Assembly (NCBI GenBank): GCA_001794935.1
Contig: MGLY01000078.1
Coordinates: 1 to 15,051, forward strand
Length of the DNA: 15,051 bases
Reading direction: 5' to 3'
Source of the DNA: Chlamydiae bacterium RIFCSPHIGHO2_12_FULL_49_9
Lineage (GTDB): Bacteria; Chlamydiota; Chlamydiia; Chlamydiales; SM23-39
Shown: positions 1 to 7,057 of the stretch, one piece after another
How the letters are laid out: each line of letters opens with the position of its first letter
Position numbering within the stretch: the stretch's first letter is position 1
Notes under the pieces: model-generated
The model's input: the letters and a program-made list of their open reading frames with translations, nothing else
Database searches by the model: none
Told to the model about the DNA's origin: nothing
Made by a program: the position numbers and the translations under genes

Positions 1-732
1 ATCGAGATTGATGGGAAGCCTTATGCTCCTGTGATAGATCTAGTGGGGATTGTCCGTAAATTAATTGATCCAACCGCAAACTCTGTATCTAGAGAAATAA
101 ATTGTGATATTTTTGGGGCTAATCTATCCGATGCGATTCCTTATGCATGCCGCGGTAAACGGTTCGATCCAGAGACAGGGTTTATTTACTTTGGCAGGCG
201 TTATTATGACCCGGTGCGCCATCGTTGGATATCACCCGATCCACTTGGTCCAATCGATCATGAAAACTTATATCAGTATGTTTACAATAACCCACTTCAA
301 TTTAGCGATCCTACCGGGTGCGGTTTTTGGGGTTATCTGGCAGGTATTGGCGAAATTGCAGCTGGCTGTGTCATCATTGCAGGTGGAGCTGCTCTTGAGC
401 TGGCTACCGTCGGCGGTTTTACTATTGGATTAGGAGTCACTACGTCTGCAGGAGCTGCTCTCATTGGTCATGGTCTTGCACAAACAACCCGTCATGCGCA
501 AGATATCCAACCTCCTCAGTGGACAAATTCAGTTTTAAAAAACGATCCAGGATGTCCTCAATCTAGAGAAGTACAAGATAAACAATTCCAAGATGCGGTA
601 AAAGAAATTGAAAAGCAGCTAGGAAAACATCTGTCAGATAAAGAAAGGCGCAAATTGCACGATCATATTTCGGGGCAAGATTATGGATATCATGAGATAA
701 TCGAAGAAGGATACTGGCTATTCAATGACTGA
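1..732 (+). CDS. RHS-repeat protein, C-terminal end with variable toxin tip (5' end outside window)
   Basis: The frame is open from base 1, so this is the last 243 residues of a larger protein. Residues about 51-106 match the RHS repeat-associated core: RGKRFDPETG, then FGRRYYDP, then SPDPLG, NLYQYVYNNP and a closing SDPTG. In RHS/YD-repeat toxins the core closes a shell around a variable C-terminal toxin, and the region near the DPxG motif is where the tip is released. Here a Gly/Ala-rich hydrophobic stretch (about 108-160) follows, then a charged tail (about 190-243) with a KLHDHISGQDYGYHEI motif. I recall similar LHD/E-I-S/TGQ tails on other polymorphic toxins but cannot assign an activity. 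The next gene overlaps the stop by 8 bases, the usual toxin-immunity layout. RHS identity is firm; the toxin role is inferred. Confidence 0.9.
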   Translation: MEIDGKPYAPVIDLVGIVRKLIDPTANSVSREINCDIFGANLSDAIPYACRGKRFDPETGFIYFGRRYYDPVRHRWISPDPLGPIDHENLYQYVYNNPLQFSDPTGCGFWGYLAGIGEIAAGCVIIAGGAALELATVGGFTIGLGVTTSAGAALIGHGLAQTTRHAQDIQPPQWTNSVLKNDPGCPQSREVQDKQFQDAVKEIEKQLGKHLSDKERRKLHDHISGQDYGYHEIIEEGYWLFND

Positions 733-1186
733 CAGTAAAACCGCTATGCAAAAGCTTTTTCGGCAAATCGTGGGCATGAAACCCACAAGGGTGAAGCTCG
801 GCTTCGGTAGTTTCGTAACGATGGATTTTGGGAAAGATATTCCTGAAGAAGTTAAGACAAAGCAGGGAACGCAAATTCGATACCATGGCGAATGGCATCT
901 GTGGGTTTATCAATGTGCTTGGCAAGTCGATCAAAATGGGGCGATATTAGTCCATAGCGAAAGTCCAAAAGCCGAGATAGAATCTGTTCTCTTTAATCTA
1001 GCAAACAAAACCTTTACGTCATTTAACTTGTTGAATGATTTCTTCGATGTCGAGTTAAAGTTCGAAGACATGACATTTCGGCTTCTTCATACAAAAGAGG
1101 GCGAACAATGGATGTTGTTTACTCCCGAAAACAAAACTCTCGTCGCTGGTCCTGGCGCTCAATGGGATTATCGAGACTCCGGATAA
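725..1186 (+). CDS. Putative immunity protein for the upstream RHS tip
   Basis: This 153-residue protein has no signal peptide or membrane segment. Its ATG lies inside the end of the RHS gene (ATGACTGA, 8-base overlap), which suggests coupled translation. Visible landmarks are GSFVTMDFG (about 28-36), GEWHLWVYQCAW (about 55-66) and a C-terminal WMLFTPENKTL followed by AGPGAQW. This pattern (GSF..FG, GEWHLW, W.L.TP) is one I recognise from a widespread family of small uncharacterised bacterial proteins, but I cannot attach a Pfam name. Position, size and overlap make a cytoplasmic antitoxin-like immunity protein the best reading. That role is inferred from context only; it could also be an unrelated cytoplasmic protein. 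Confidence 0.65.
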   Translation: MTDSKTAMQKLFRQIVGMKPTRVKLGFGSFVTMDFGKDIPEEVKTKQGTQIRYHGEWHLWVYQCAWQVDQNGAILVHSESPKAEIESVLFNLANKTFTSFNLLNDFFDVELKFEDMTFRLLHTKEGEQWMLFTPENKTLVAGPGAQWDYRDSG

Positions 1187-1235
1187 TTTCGCTCGTCTGT
1201 AAATTGCTGTTCAAAAGTGCATTTCATTTCTAAAA

Positions 1236-1550
1236 ATGCCGGAAATTCAACGGAGTTGCCGATTTCTGAAGGTTGACTTTGATTGCTATTTCCAGAATCT
1301 TCTCGAACAAAGACTCATCGCTTGCGGATCTCTTTTTCCTGAAATTGAGTCGATGTACCGATGGAAAGGAAAGATCGAAGAGGGAAAAGAGATCAAAGCC
1401 GTCCTCAAAACCCAGGGTTGCCGCTTTGAAGCGATTTGCATGTATATTGTCGAAAATGGAAGCTACGAGATTCCCGAAATCGCACAGGTTGACGTAGTGA
1501 AGGGAAATCCGCTCTATCTCTCTTGGGCCCTGGAAGCAACTTTACCCTAA
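1236..1550 (+). CDS. cutA: CutA1-like divalent-cation tolerance protein, atypical N-terminus
   Basis: This 104-residue protein matches the usual CutA1 length (about 100-115). The family signatures are in order: LLEQRLIACGSL (22-33), IESMYRWKGKIEEGKE (37-52), VLKTQ (56-60), YEIPEI (77-82) and NPLYLSW (91-97). CutA1 forms very stable trimers of ferredoxin-like fold; it is linked to copper tolerance in E. coli, but its biochemical role is unsettled. Two things are odd. The first 20 residues do not look like the normal first beta strand (hydrophobic run ending in T.P/D), and the HPY signature reads GSY. No Shine-Dalgarno is seen before the ATG, and the frame is open upstream only back to 1203. 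The 5' end may be decayed, or the gene may be a divergent CutA. Confidence 0.75.
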   Translation: MPEIQRSCRFLKVDFDCYFQNLLEQRLIACGSLFPEIESMYRWKGKIEEGKEIKAVLKTQGCRFEAICMYIVENGSYEIPEIAQVDVVKGNPLYLSWALEATLP

Positions 1551-1567
1551 GTGAACTTTTTTCAAAT

Positions 1568-1596
1568 TTTTACAGTGACTTTAATCTAGTAAAAAT
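1568..1596 (+). promoter_or_regulatory. Weak candidate sigma-70-type promoter ahead of the glycosyltransferase run
   Basis: In the 80-base AT-rich gap between the cutA-like gene and the first glycosyltransferase, TTTACA (1568-1573) could be a -35 box. AAAAAT or TAAAAA about 17 bases downstream (1590-1596) could be a poor -10 box. It is the only intergenic space of useful size before the long plus-strand gene run. The match is weak and rests on position more than on sequence. Confidence 0.2.
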
Positions 1597-1630
1597 AAGA
1601 ACCTGTATAGCCCAATTAAGTCTATGAGTT

Positions 1631-2638
1631 ATGGATCCTGACCCAAAAGCCATTACCCAGTCCCTGACTTTGGAGAGCGACTTTTCTCTTTTGTCGGGAA
1701 AACACCAGGGCTGGCTTTATGCAGACCAGAAAAAAGATTTAGAAGAGATTTCTTTCTATCAAACCGTTTACGAAAAGCACAAGCGCCTCCAGTTTTTGCC
1801 CAGCGTCGAAAACCCCAGAATTCCAAAAGTTTTTCACTTCATTTGGCTGGGCCCTAAGAACTTTCCCAGATCTTCGGTCGAAAATGCCCGGAGCTGGGTA
1901 GCGAATAATCCCGATTGGACCTTCAAGTTTTGGACTGATAGGCCGAGAATCGCCCCTGTCTCAAACATGGAAGTGATCCAGATCGATCAATTTCCGTTTC
2001 AGTATCTAAAAGAGATGTACGACGCCTCTGACAACTGGGGCGAAATGTCCGATCTATTGCGCTATGAAATCCTTTTGCGCGAGGGGGGCGTCTACGTCGA
2101 TCACGACATGGCGTGTCTTCGCCCCTATGATCAGCTTGTGTCCCATTATGACTTTTTTGCGGGGCTCTCCACCTCCCACCCCAGAGTTGATGGCTTTTCA
2201 TTCACGGCGATCAATTGCCATTTCGCCTCTATGCCCAATCATCCGATCATTCGAGCCACAATCGATCAGACGATTCGCCTTCACGAAAAGGCGCTTTTGG
2301 CTTTTCCGATGAATCGGGAAAAACAGGTGATCAACAGCAGCTACGTCGCATTCACCCACGCCATATTAGAGAAGTTGGATCAGCTTGGAAATCGGGATAT
2401 CGTCTTTCCCAACTGCTATTTTTTGGCGCTGGGAGATCTCCCTAATTTCTACGCAAGGCATACCTATGCGGGATTTTGGCGCGATCCGGGCGCTCATGAG
2501 ACTCCCAAACAGGCAAAAGTAATTCAGGAGTTTAAGCAGATCGAATCTTCTCTTCTAACCCACAAGTGGGTCCAAATCGGTGCGATTTTCGTTTTAATTA
2601 TCTTGATCTCATTGGCGATCAAAAAGAGACGTTCGTGA
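1631..2638 (+). CDS. DXD-type sugar transferase (GT32-like) with C-terminal membrane anchor
   Basis: This 335-residue protein has the Gly_transf_sug (GT32/TcdA-like) layout. IPKVFHFIWLG (64-74) opens the GT-A fold, NNPDWTFKFWTDR (92-104) follows, and the sugar-nucleotide site is DLLRYEILLREGG (141-153) then VYVDHD (154-159). The conserved D and R of DLLRY and the DHD triad are intact, so it is probably active. A hydrophobic segment at about 313-331 ends in KKRRS. No N-terminal signal peptide is visible, unlike its neighbours. The basic tail would favour a cytoplasmic C-terminus, which leaves the orientation of the catalytic domain unclear. An in-frame TGA at 1625-1627 fixes ATG 1631 as the furthest upstream ATG start; Shine-Dalgarno is poor. 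Donor sugar and acceptor are unknown. It is a paralogue of the next gene and heads the cluster. Confidence 0.88.
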   Translation: MDPDPKAITQSLTLESDFSLLSGKHQGWLYADQKKDLEEISFYQTVYEKHKRLQFLPSVENPRIPKVFHFIWLGPKNFPRSSVENARSWVANNPDWTFKFWTDRPRIAPVSNMEVIQIDQFPFQYLKEMYDASDNWGEMSDLLRYEILLREGGVYVDHDMACLRPYDQLVSHYDFFAGLSTSHPRVDGFSFTAINCHFASMPNHPIIRATIDQTIRLHEKALLAFPMNREKQVINSSYVAFTHAILEKLDQLGNRDIVFPNCYFLALGDLPNFYARHTYAGFWRDPGAHETPKQAKVIQEFKQIESSLLTHKWVQIGAIFVLIILISLAIKKRRS

Positions 2639-3522
2639 AAATTCTTATCCTTTTTCTAGTTTTTTCTCAGCTTTACGCAATTCATACTCCAGAGGATCAA
2701 GCGAGATTAAAGCAATTTGGGGCAATGGCTCAAAAAGAAATGGCCCCCTCTTCCGAGCCAAAGATTCCCCACACGATTCACCTATTTTGGATAGGTCCCA
2801 AACATTTCAGCAGAGAGCAAAAAAACCATATTCTCCGATGGGTTGATCAATATCCCAATTGGACGATCAAGCTATGGACCGATCGGAAAAGAAAGACTCC
2901 TCATCCAAAGATCTCGGTGGAGCTAGTCGATTTATCTCGATACTACTCCTCCAACTTACTAGAGATCGAAAACCTCCTCTCTTACGATATTTTATATAAA
3001 GAGGGAGGGGTTGCGGTTCATCCAGATGTAGCTGACCTAAAAGAACTTGAATACATCCACTCTCGATGCTCATTCTATGCCTTTTTAGCCCCGCCCGAAG
3101 AGATCGGCTATAGTTCATCGATCTTTGTAGGGCATCACATCATTGGAGCCGCAAAAAACCACTCCGTCCTAAAAAAGACCATTCAAAATGTGGAGCAAAA
3201 ATGGAATCGGGTGCAGAGGCTCTTCCTTTTCCCCGATCAACAGACGGCTGAATATCGGCTGTTGTATCGCACTTGGGCGAGTTTAGATGAGGCGATTTTG
3301 CAGACTCACACTCCAGATACGGTGATTTTCCCCTCCGATCACCTCGATGCGCCAAAATCGGAATTATTCAAGGGGGGAATTCTTTTTGAGGATGAGGCTG
3401 AAAGATTGACTAGAAATTTAGAGAAAAAAATGGGTAAGATCCATCTTTTGCACACTGGGCTGCTCTTATCGATTCTTCTCTGTTTGGGGCTCTATGTATA
3501 CCGTGCGCGGTTGAATTTTTAA
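2635..3522 (+). CDS. Exported GT32-like paralogue with altered DXD motif
   Basis: GTG 2635 is chosen because it overlaps the previous stop (GTGA), has AGAGA 5 bases upstream and yields a clean signal peptide (MKILILFLVFSQLYA). The frame runs further upstream, but only through the preceding gene. The 295-residue product parallels its neighbour: IPHTIHLFWIG (44-54), YPNWTIKLWTDR (73-84), NLLSYDILYKEGG (113-125) and a C-terminal membrane segment at about 271-289. The catalytic signature is altered. The DHD of the paralogue is HPD here (129-131), and the D/R pair of DLLRY is N/S in NLLSY. In this family those residues bind metal and nucleotide-sugar, so the protein may be inactive or altered in specificity. 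Predicted topology: body outside the inner membrane, short cytoplasmic tail. Family assignment is good; loss of activity is inferred. Confidence 0.85.
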   Translation: MKILILFLVFSQLYAIHTPEDQARLKQFGAMAQKEMAPSSEPKIPHTIHLFWIGPKHFSREQKNHILRWVDQYPNWTIKLWTDRKRKTPHPKISVELVDLSRYYSSNLLEIENLLSYDILYKEGGVAVHPDVADLKELEYIHSRCSFYAFLAPPEEIGYSSSIFVGHHIIGAAKNHSVLKKTIQNVEQKWNRVQRLFLFPDQQTAEYRLLYRTWASLDEAILQTHTPDTVIFPSDHLDAPKSELFKGGILFEDEAERLTRNLEKKMGKIHLLHTGLLLSILLCLGLYVYRARLNF

Positions 3523-3536
3523 ATTTTGGGGGGATC

Positions 3537-4262
3537 GTGCGTTTTTTTCAAGTTGCTGTTTTTGGGTTAGTCTTATTTTGCTTTTGGGGGCTAAAGCTGC
3601 TTTTTTTGGATACGAAACCCGCTTTTCTTGTGGACTCTTACAATACCCACCAGCCCATTTTGCGCGAGATTGTGAATAAAACAAAGGGACCCATCATAGA
3701 ATTCGGCTGCGGACACGGGAGCACAGACTTGCTTCACGAAATCTGCAAAAAAGAGGGCCGTTTGCTGGTCACTTTAGAGGACAATCTCGATTGGTTTACC
3801 CAATTTTCGAACAAATACGAAGGAGACGGCTACAATAAAGACAACTCGGGGTGGCATAAGTTTTTTTTCGTTCCAGGAAAAAACCAAAAGGATAACGAAA
3901 GCCCTGCGCACTGGACCAAATTTTTAGATGAGCTCGAACTTTTAAAAACCGTTACTTTCGACGTTTGCTTTATTGACCAGTCGCCCTGGCTTGCAAGATG
4001 GGAGACGCTCAAGCGAATGAAGACCTCTACCCGCTACGTCATCGTCCACGATTGCGATTACTTTCCCACAAACAAAATCTTTGGAAAAACGGTTGTGCCT
4101 ATTGAGAATAAAAAGCCGGGAGTTTTTGACTTCAGCGATGTTTTTCGCTCTTTCAAGGTCTACTTCCCCCGACAGCCTTGGCCCGGGGATACAGGTCCTC
4201 CCACTTTGCTCGGCAGCGATTTTGAATCAGATTTGCCCGAAGTAAACTTTGGTAGGAATTGA
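3537..4262 (+). CDS. Signal-anchored SAM-dependent methyltransferase-like protein
   Basis: This 241-residue protein starts at GTG 3537, directly after a strong GGGGGGA ribosome-binding site, 14 bases past the previous stop. A hydrophobic stretch at about 4-24 is a signal anchor or uncleaved signal. The body looks like a class I Rossmann methyltransferase: IIEFGCGHGSTD (53-64) is motif I, VTLEDN (78-83) fits the acidic end of strand 2, FDVCFIDQSPW (141-151) fits motif IV, and YVIVHDCDYF (167-176) is like the VHD/IHD strand of small-molecule and sugar methyltransferases. Its place among glycosyltransferases suggests that it methylates a sugar, but the acceptor is unknown. SAM is cytoplasmic, so the anchor most simply tethers it to the inner membrane, although other members of the cluster look fully exported. 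The fold call is moderate; the substrate is a guess. Confidence 0.7.
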   Translation: MRFFQVAVFGLVLFCFWGLKLLFLDTKPAFLVDSYNTHQPILREIVNKTKGPIIEFGCGHGSTDLLHEICKKEGRLLVTLEDNLDWFTQFSNKYEGDGYNKDNSGWHKFFFVPGKNQKDNESPAHWTKFLDELELLKTVTFDVCFIDQSPWLARWETLKRMKTSTRYVIVHDCDYFPTNKIFGKTVVPIENKKPGVFDFSDVFRSFKVYFPRQPWPGDTGPPTLLGSDFESDLPEVNFGRN

Positions 4263-4266
4263 TTAG

Positions 4267-5127
4267 ATGGGTCTTCTTTTTCGATCAGTTGCCTTTTTTC
4301 TTACCTTCGGGCTCGTCTCAGCCGGCGCTGAGTTGACAAAGGTTCAGTACGCATTTTCAAAAGAGCCGATCGATGTTGTGATCCCTTGCGCACCCAAGGA
4401 CAAAAAAACTCTTGCCCTTTGCATCAAGGGGATTCGGACGCACGGGAAAAATATCCGCCGGGTTATCGTCGTCTCGAAAGAGAAGCTAACCGATGAGGCC
4501 GAATGGTTTGCCGAAAAAGATTACCCCTTTTCAAAAGAGGATCTCGCAACTGAGATTTTCTGGTCTGACCAGAAAGCGGCCAAGAAATTTCTCCTCAAGA
4601 GGAACTCCCGCATCGGATGGATCTACCAACAGTTTTTAAAGCTTTATGCCCCTTTTGTCATTCCTGAAATCTCTTCGAATGTTCTGGTGCTGGACGCCGA
4701 TGTGATCTTCCTTCGCCCTGTCGAATTCATGGACGAAGAGGGGAGGGGGTTCCTCAATATTGCGACCGAATACCATCCCCCTTATTTCGAACACATGAAA
4801 CGACTCCTTCCCGATCTTTGCCGCGTCCATACAGAACACTCCGGGATCACCCACCATATGCTCTTCCAAAAACCGGTTCTGGAGGATTTGTTCTCGCTCA
4901 TTTCCAAGCGACATAAAATGGAGCCTTGGAAAGCCATTTGCCGCGCAATCAAGTCGAAGAAAATGCCCACGTCTTGCCTATCGGAATATGAGATCTATTT
5001 TAACTTTGCGCTCCTTCGAACAGATCAGATTAAAATCCACCCCTTGCCCTTCATCGATGTGTATCCGCTTCGGAAAATAGAAAAATATCGAGATTATGTC
5101 TACATCACCTCCCATGAGTACCCATGA
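4267..5127 (+). CDS. Exported DUF6492-like glycosyltransferase (DAD motif)
   Basis: This 286-residue protein has an N-terminal signal peptide (about 1-21, ending LVSAGA). The body resembles bacterial proteins of the DUF6492 type, which have a GT-A-like fold. IDVVIPCAPKD (35-45) is the first strand, VIVVS (66-70) the next, GWIYQQFLKLYAP (117-129) is a conserved helix, and VLVLDADVIFLRPVEF (139-154) carries the metal-binding DAD (143-145). The intact DXD suggests an active transferase. It starts 4 bases after the methyltransferase stop, with AGGA about 9 bases upstream. The last codons overlap the next gene as ATGA. Sugar and acceptor cannot be read from the sequence. The DUF assignment is from memory of the motifs; the broad glycosyltransferase call is more secure. 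Confidence 0.78.
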   Translation: MGLLFRSVAFFLTFGLVSAGAELTKVQYAFSKEPIDVVIPCAPKDKKTLALCIKGIRTHGKNIRRVIVVSKEKLTDEAEWFAEKDYPFSKEDLATEIFWSDQKAAKKFLLKRNSRIGWIYQQFLKLYAPFVIPEISSNVLVLDADVIFLRPVEFMDEEGRGFLNIATEYHPPYFEHMKRLLPDLCRVHTEHSGITHHMLFQKPVLEDLFSLISKRHKMEPWKAICRAIKSKKMPTSCLSEYEIYFNFALLRTDQIKIHPLPFIDVYPLRKIEKYRDYVYITSHEYP

Positions 5128-6089
5128 CTTGTTTTAAAAATGGCTCCTTTTTTTTTCTCTTGTGCTTGTTGGTCCTCTCCCCCCTCTACGCTCGGTCGGG
5201 AGCTGTCACTTACGACTATGAGAATGGGAGATTCGGAGACAGCCTTCTCAACTACCTCCATGCAAAGTGGTTCTCTTTCGACAAAGGAATTCCTCTTCTC
5301 TATAAACCGTTTCCCTACTCCGACCAACTGACTCTGAGTGAAAAAGAAATTGCCTACAAAGACAAACCAAGACGAAGGTCGCTGGGCATTGGAAGGTTGA
5401 TCAAGGTCCACGCCAAATACTGGCCTTTTCTATCGAGGATCCGCTTTCTCAAATTTTGCTATCGGAGCAACTATTTCCCCGAAGATCCATGGGAATTGAA
5501 CCGTCAAAAATTTTCCAACTATAGAGTCAACTGGAAAAATGAACAATTTCGGAAAATAGTTAAAGAGATGATCTCTCCCAAAAAGCCGCTCCATCTCATC
5601 TACCCTCCTGCGGGGGTGATTGGGGTCGCCCTTCACGTGAGGGAGGGGGGCGATTTCGATCCGCTCTCCTCCAGACTCCACTTTCCTCTCAAATTCCCTC
5701 CCCTTGATTTTTATGCTGACGGGCTTAAAGCGGTCATGGCTCAATTCCCTGATCGGGAACTCTATTGCTATCTCTTTACCGATGCAAAAAATCCGGCTCA
5801 GATCGCAGCGCAGCTTCGGGATCGGCTGCCTCCCGCAGCTCTCGTTCAGTTTCACTTTAGAGAAAAAAATAACCATGGGGAAGCCAACGTATTAGAGGAC
5901 TTTTTTTCTCTCTTCAATTTTGAGGTGCTGATCCGGTCCCAATCGAATTTTAGTATAATTCCCTCTCTCATCCACGATTTTGCCTTTGTCTATGCTCCGA
6001 AAGATTGTCTTGTTGAGGGCAATTCCATTGTCATTACGGAGGTAGAAATGGTTTTGAATACAATCCTTTGTCAAAAGAAGGTTCAATGA
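5124..6089 (+). CDS. Exported GT11/GT23-like glycosyltransferase (fucosyltransferase fold)
   Basis: This 321-residue protein has an N-terminal signal peptide (FFFLLCLLVLSPLYA, about 9-23). The first motif, GRFGDSLLNYLHAKW (35-49), resembles the GNQLFQYA loop of GT11-type fucosyltransferases. GVALHVREGGDFD (167-179) corresponds to the HxRxGD donor-binding motif, with one extra Gly. RSQSNFSIIPSLI (271-283) matches the C-terminal S.S.FS pattern that closes the nucleotide-sugar site in GT11, GT23 and related O-fucosyltransferases. A GDP-sugar-dependent GT-B enzyme is therefore likely, possibly a fucosyltransferase, though family membership is only suggested. It overlaps the preceding gene (ATGA) and the following one (ATGA), so translation is likely coupled. 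Being exported, its access to a nucleotide sugar is unexplained. Confidence 0.72.
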   Translation: MTCFKNGSFFFLLCLLVLSPLYARSGAVTYDYENGRFGDSLLNYLHAKWFSFDKGIPLLYKPFPYSDQLTLSEKEIAYKDKPRRRSLGIGRLIKVHAKYWPFLSRIRFLKFCYRSNYFPEDPWELNRQKFSNYRVNWKNEQFRKIVKEMISPKKPLHLIYPPAGVIGVALHVREGGDFDPLSSRLHFPLKFPPLDFYADGLKAVMAQFPDRELYCYLFTDAKNPAQIAAQLRDRLPPAALVQFHFREKNNHGEANVLEDFFSLFNFEVLIRSQSNFSIIPSLIHDFAFVYAPKDCLVEGNSIVITEVEMVLNTILCQKKVQ

Positions 6090-7057
6090 TCCGCTTCCTC
6101 CTCCTATTGTTGATCACCGATCTATATGCAGCCGCCTCGATCGTCTTCGTCCACATTGGCCCCCAACTGCCGAGCTACCTCCCCATCGCCTTAAAGCAGG
6201 CGAGGCTATTTAACCCCCACTCCGATCTCTACCTCATCGCAAATGAGAGGGCCCTCGCAAATCTTTCGAAAGAGATCAAAGAATCCCGCCCTCTTTGCAT
6301 CTCCTGCGAGTCGCTGCCGAAGGGTCCGTTCCATAAAAAATTTGCAAAGAAATCAAAACTCGACAAAACCTTCCGAAAAGGATTTTGGACCTTTACCACA
6401 GAGCGATTTTTCTATTTGGCAGAGCTGATTGAAAAGCGGAAGCTCACAGACGTTTTTCATCTCGAAAACGATGTGATGCTCTACGCCGATCTAGAAGAAC
6501 TGCTTCCCATCTTCAAAGAGCATTACTCAAATAAGATCGGAGCGACTTTTGACAATGATGAGCGGTGCATTCCGGGCTTTCTCTATATTTCCAACTACGC
6601 GCCCATCGAGCGTCTCATCGATTTCATCGCCCAAAAAGCGCAAAGCGGTGGGAGTGATATGGAATTTTTGGCCCAATTCAAAGACCAAGGAGGATGGATC
6701 GACAACCTTCCCGTTTTAATGCCCCAGTATGCAAACGACCACGAGCTGATCAGCTCTTTTGGCTGCCGGGGGACGCGTCCCGATCACTTTCATCGCCACT
6801 TCGATCAGTTTAGCTCTATTTTTGATGCGGCAGCCCTGGGTCAATTTCTCGGTGGAATCGATCCAGACAATGGCCGCTCAATTCCCGGCTTCATCAACGA
6901 GCGGTGCATCTTCAATCCATCCCATTTTGCCTTCGAGTGGCGAAAAGACGAGCAGGGGAGAAGGGTTCCCTTCGCGATCTATGGGAAGCTCGTCTCAAAA
7001 ATCAATAACCTCCATATTCACAGCAAAGATCTAAAAAAATTCTACTCAGGAAAGTAA
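6086..7057 (+). CDS. Exported glycosyltransferase-like protein (END motif)
   Basis: ATG 6086 is preferred over an upstream TTG at 6068. It has AAGAAGG 4 bases upstream, overlaps the previous stop as ATGA, and puts a signal peptide at the very N-terminus (MIRFLLLLLITDLYA). The 323-residue product begins its fold with IVFVHIGPQLPSYLPIALKQ (19-38), a typical GT-A opening in which several acceptors or donors are scanned by a Rossmann-like domain. It continues with FWTFTTERFFYLAEL (100-114) and FHLENDVMLYADLEEL (124-139), where END (127-129) sits in the place of the DXD metal site. Such END/DND variants occur in bacterial sugar transferases of this type. I recognise the fold but not the family name. 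The donor and acceptor are unknown. It directly abuts the next gene. Confidence 0.72.
   Translation: MIRFLLLLLITDLYAAASIVFVHIGPQLPSYLPIALKQARLFNPHSDLYLIANERALANLSKEIKESRPLCISCESLPKGPFHKKFAKKSKLDKTFRKGFWTFTTERFFYLAELIEKRKLTDVFHLENDVMLYADLEELLPIFKEHYSNKIGATFDNDERCIPGFLYISNYAPIERLIDFIAQKAQSGGSDMEFLAQFKDQGGWIDNLPVLMPQYANDHELISSFGCRGTRPDHFHRHFDQFSSIFDAAALGQFLGGIDPDNGRSIPGFINERCIFNPSHFAFEWRKDEQGRRVPFAIYGKLVSKINNLHIHSKDLKKFYSGK

Noticed and set aside
1167..1187. ATTATC/GATAAT inverted repeat at the end of the immunity candidate.
   Set aside because: A six-pair, mostly A/T stem with no following T-run that includes the stop codon; likely chance.
2566..2634. Upstream ATG extension of the second GT32 paralogue.
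   Set aside because: It would run through the coding end of the first paralogue and bury the signal peptide; GTG 2635 overlapping the stop fits better.
5430..5876. Minus-strand open frame of 148 codons.
   Set aside because: It lies wholly inside the GT11-like gene on the other strand and shows no family features.
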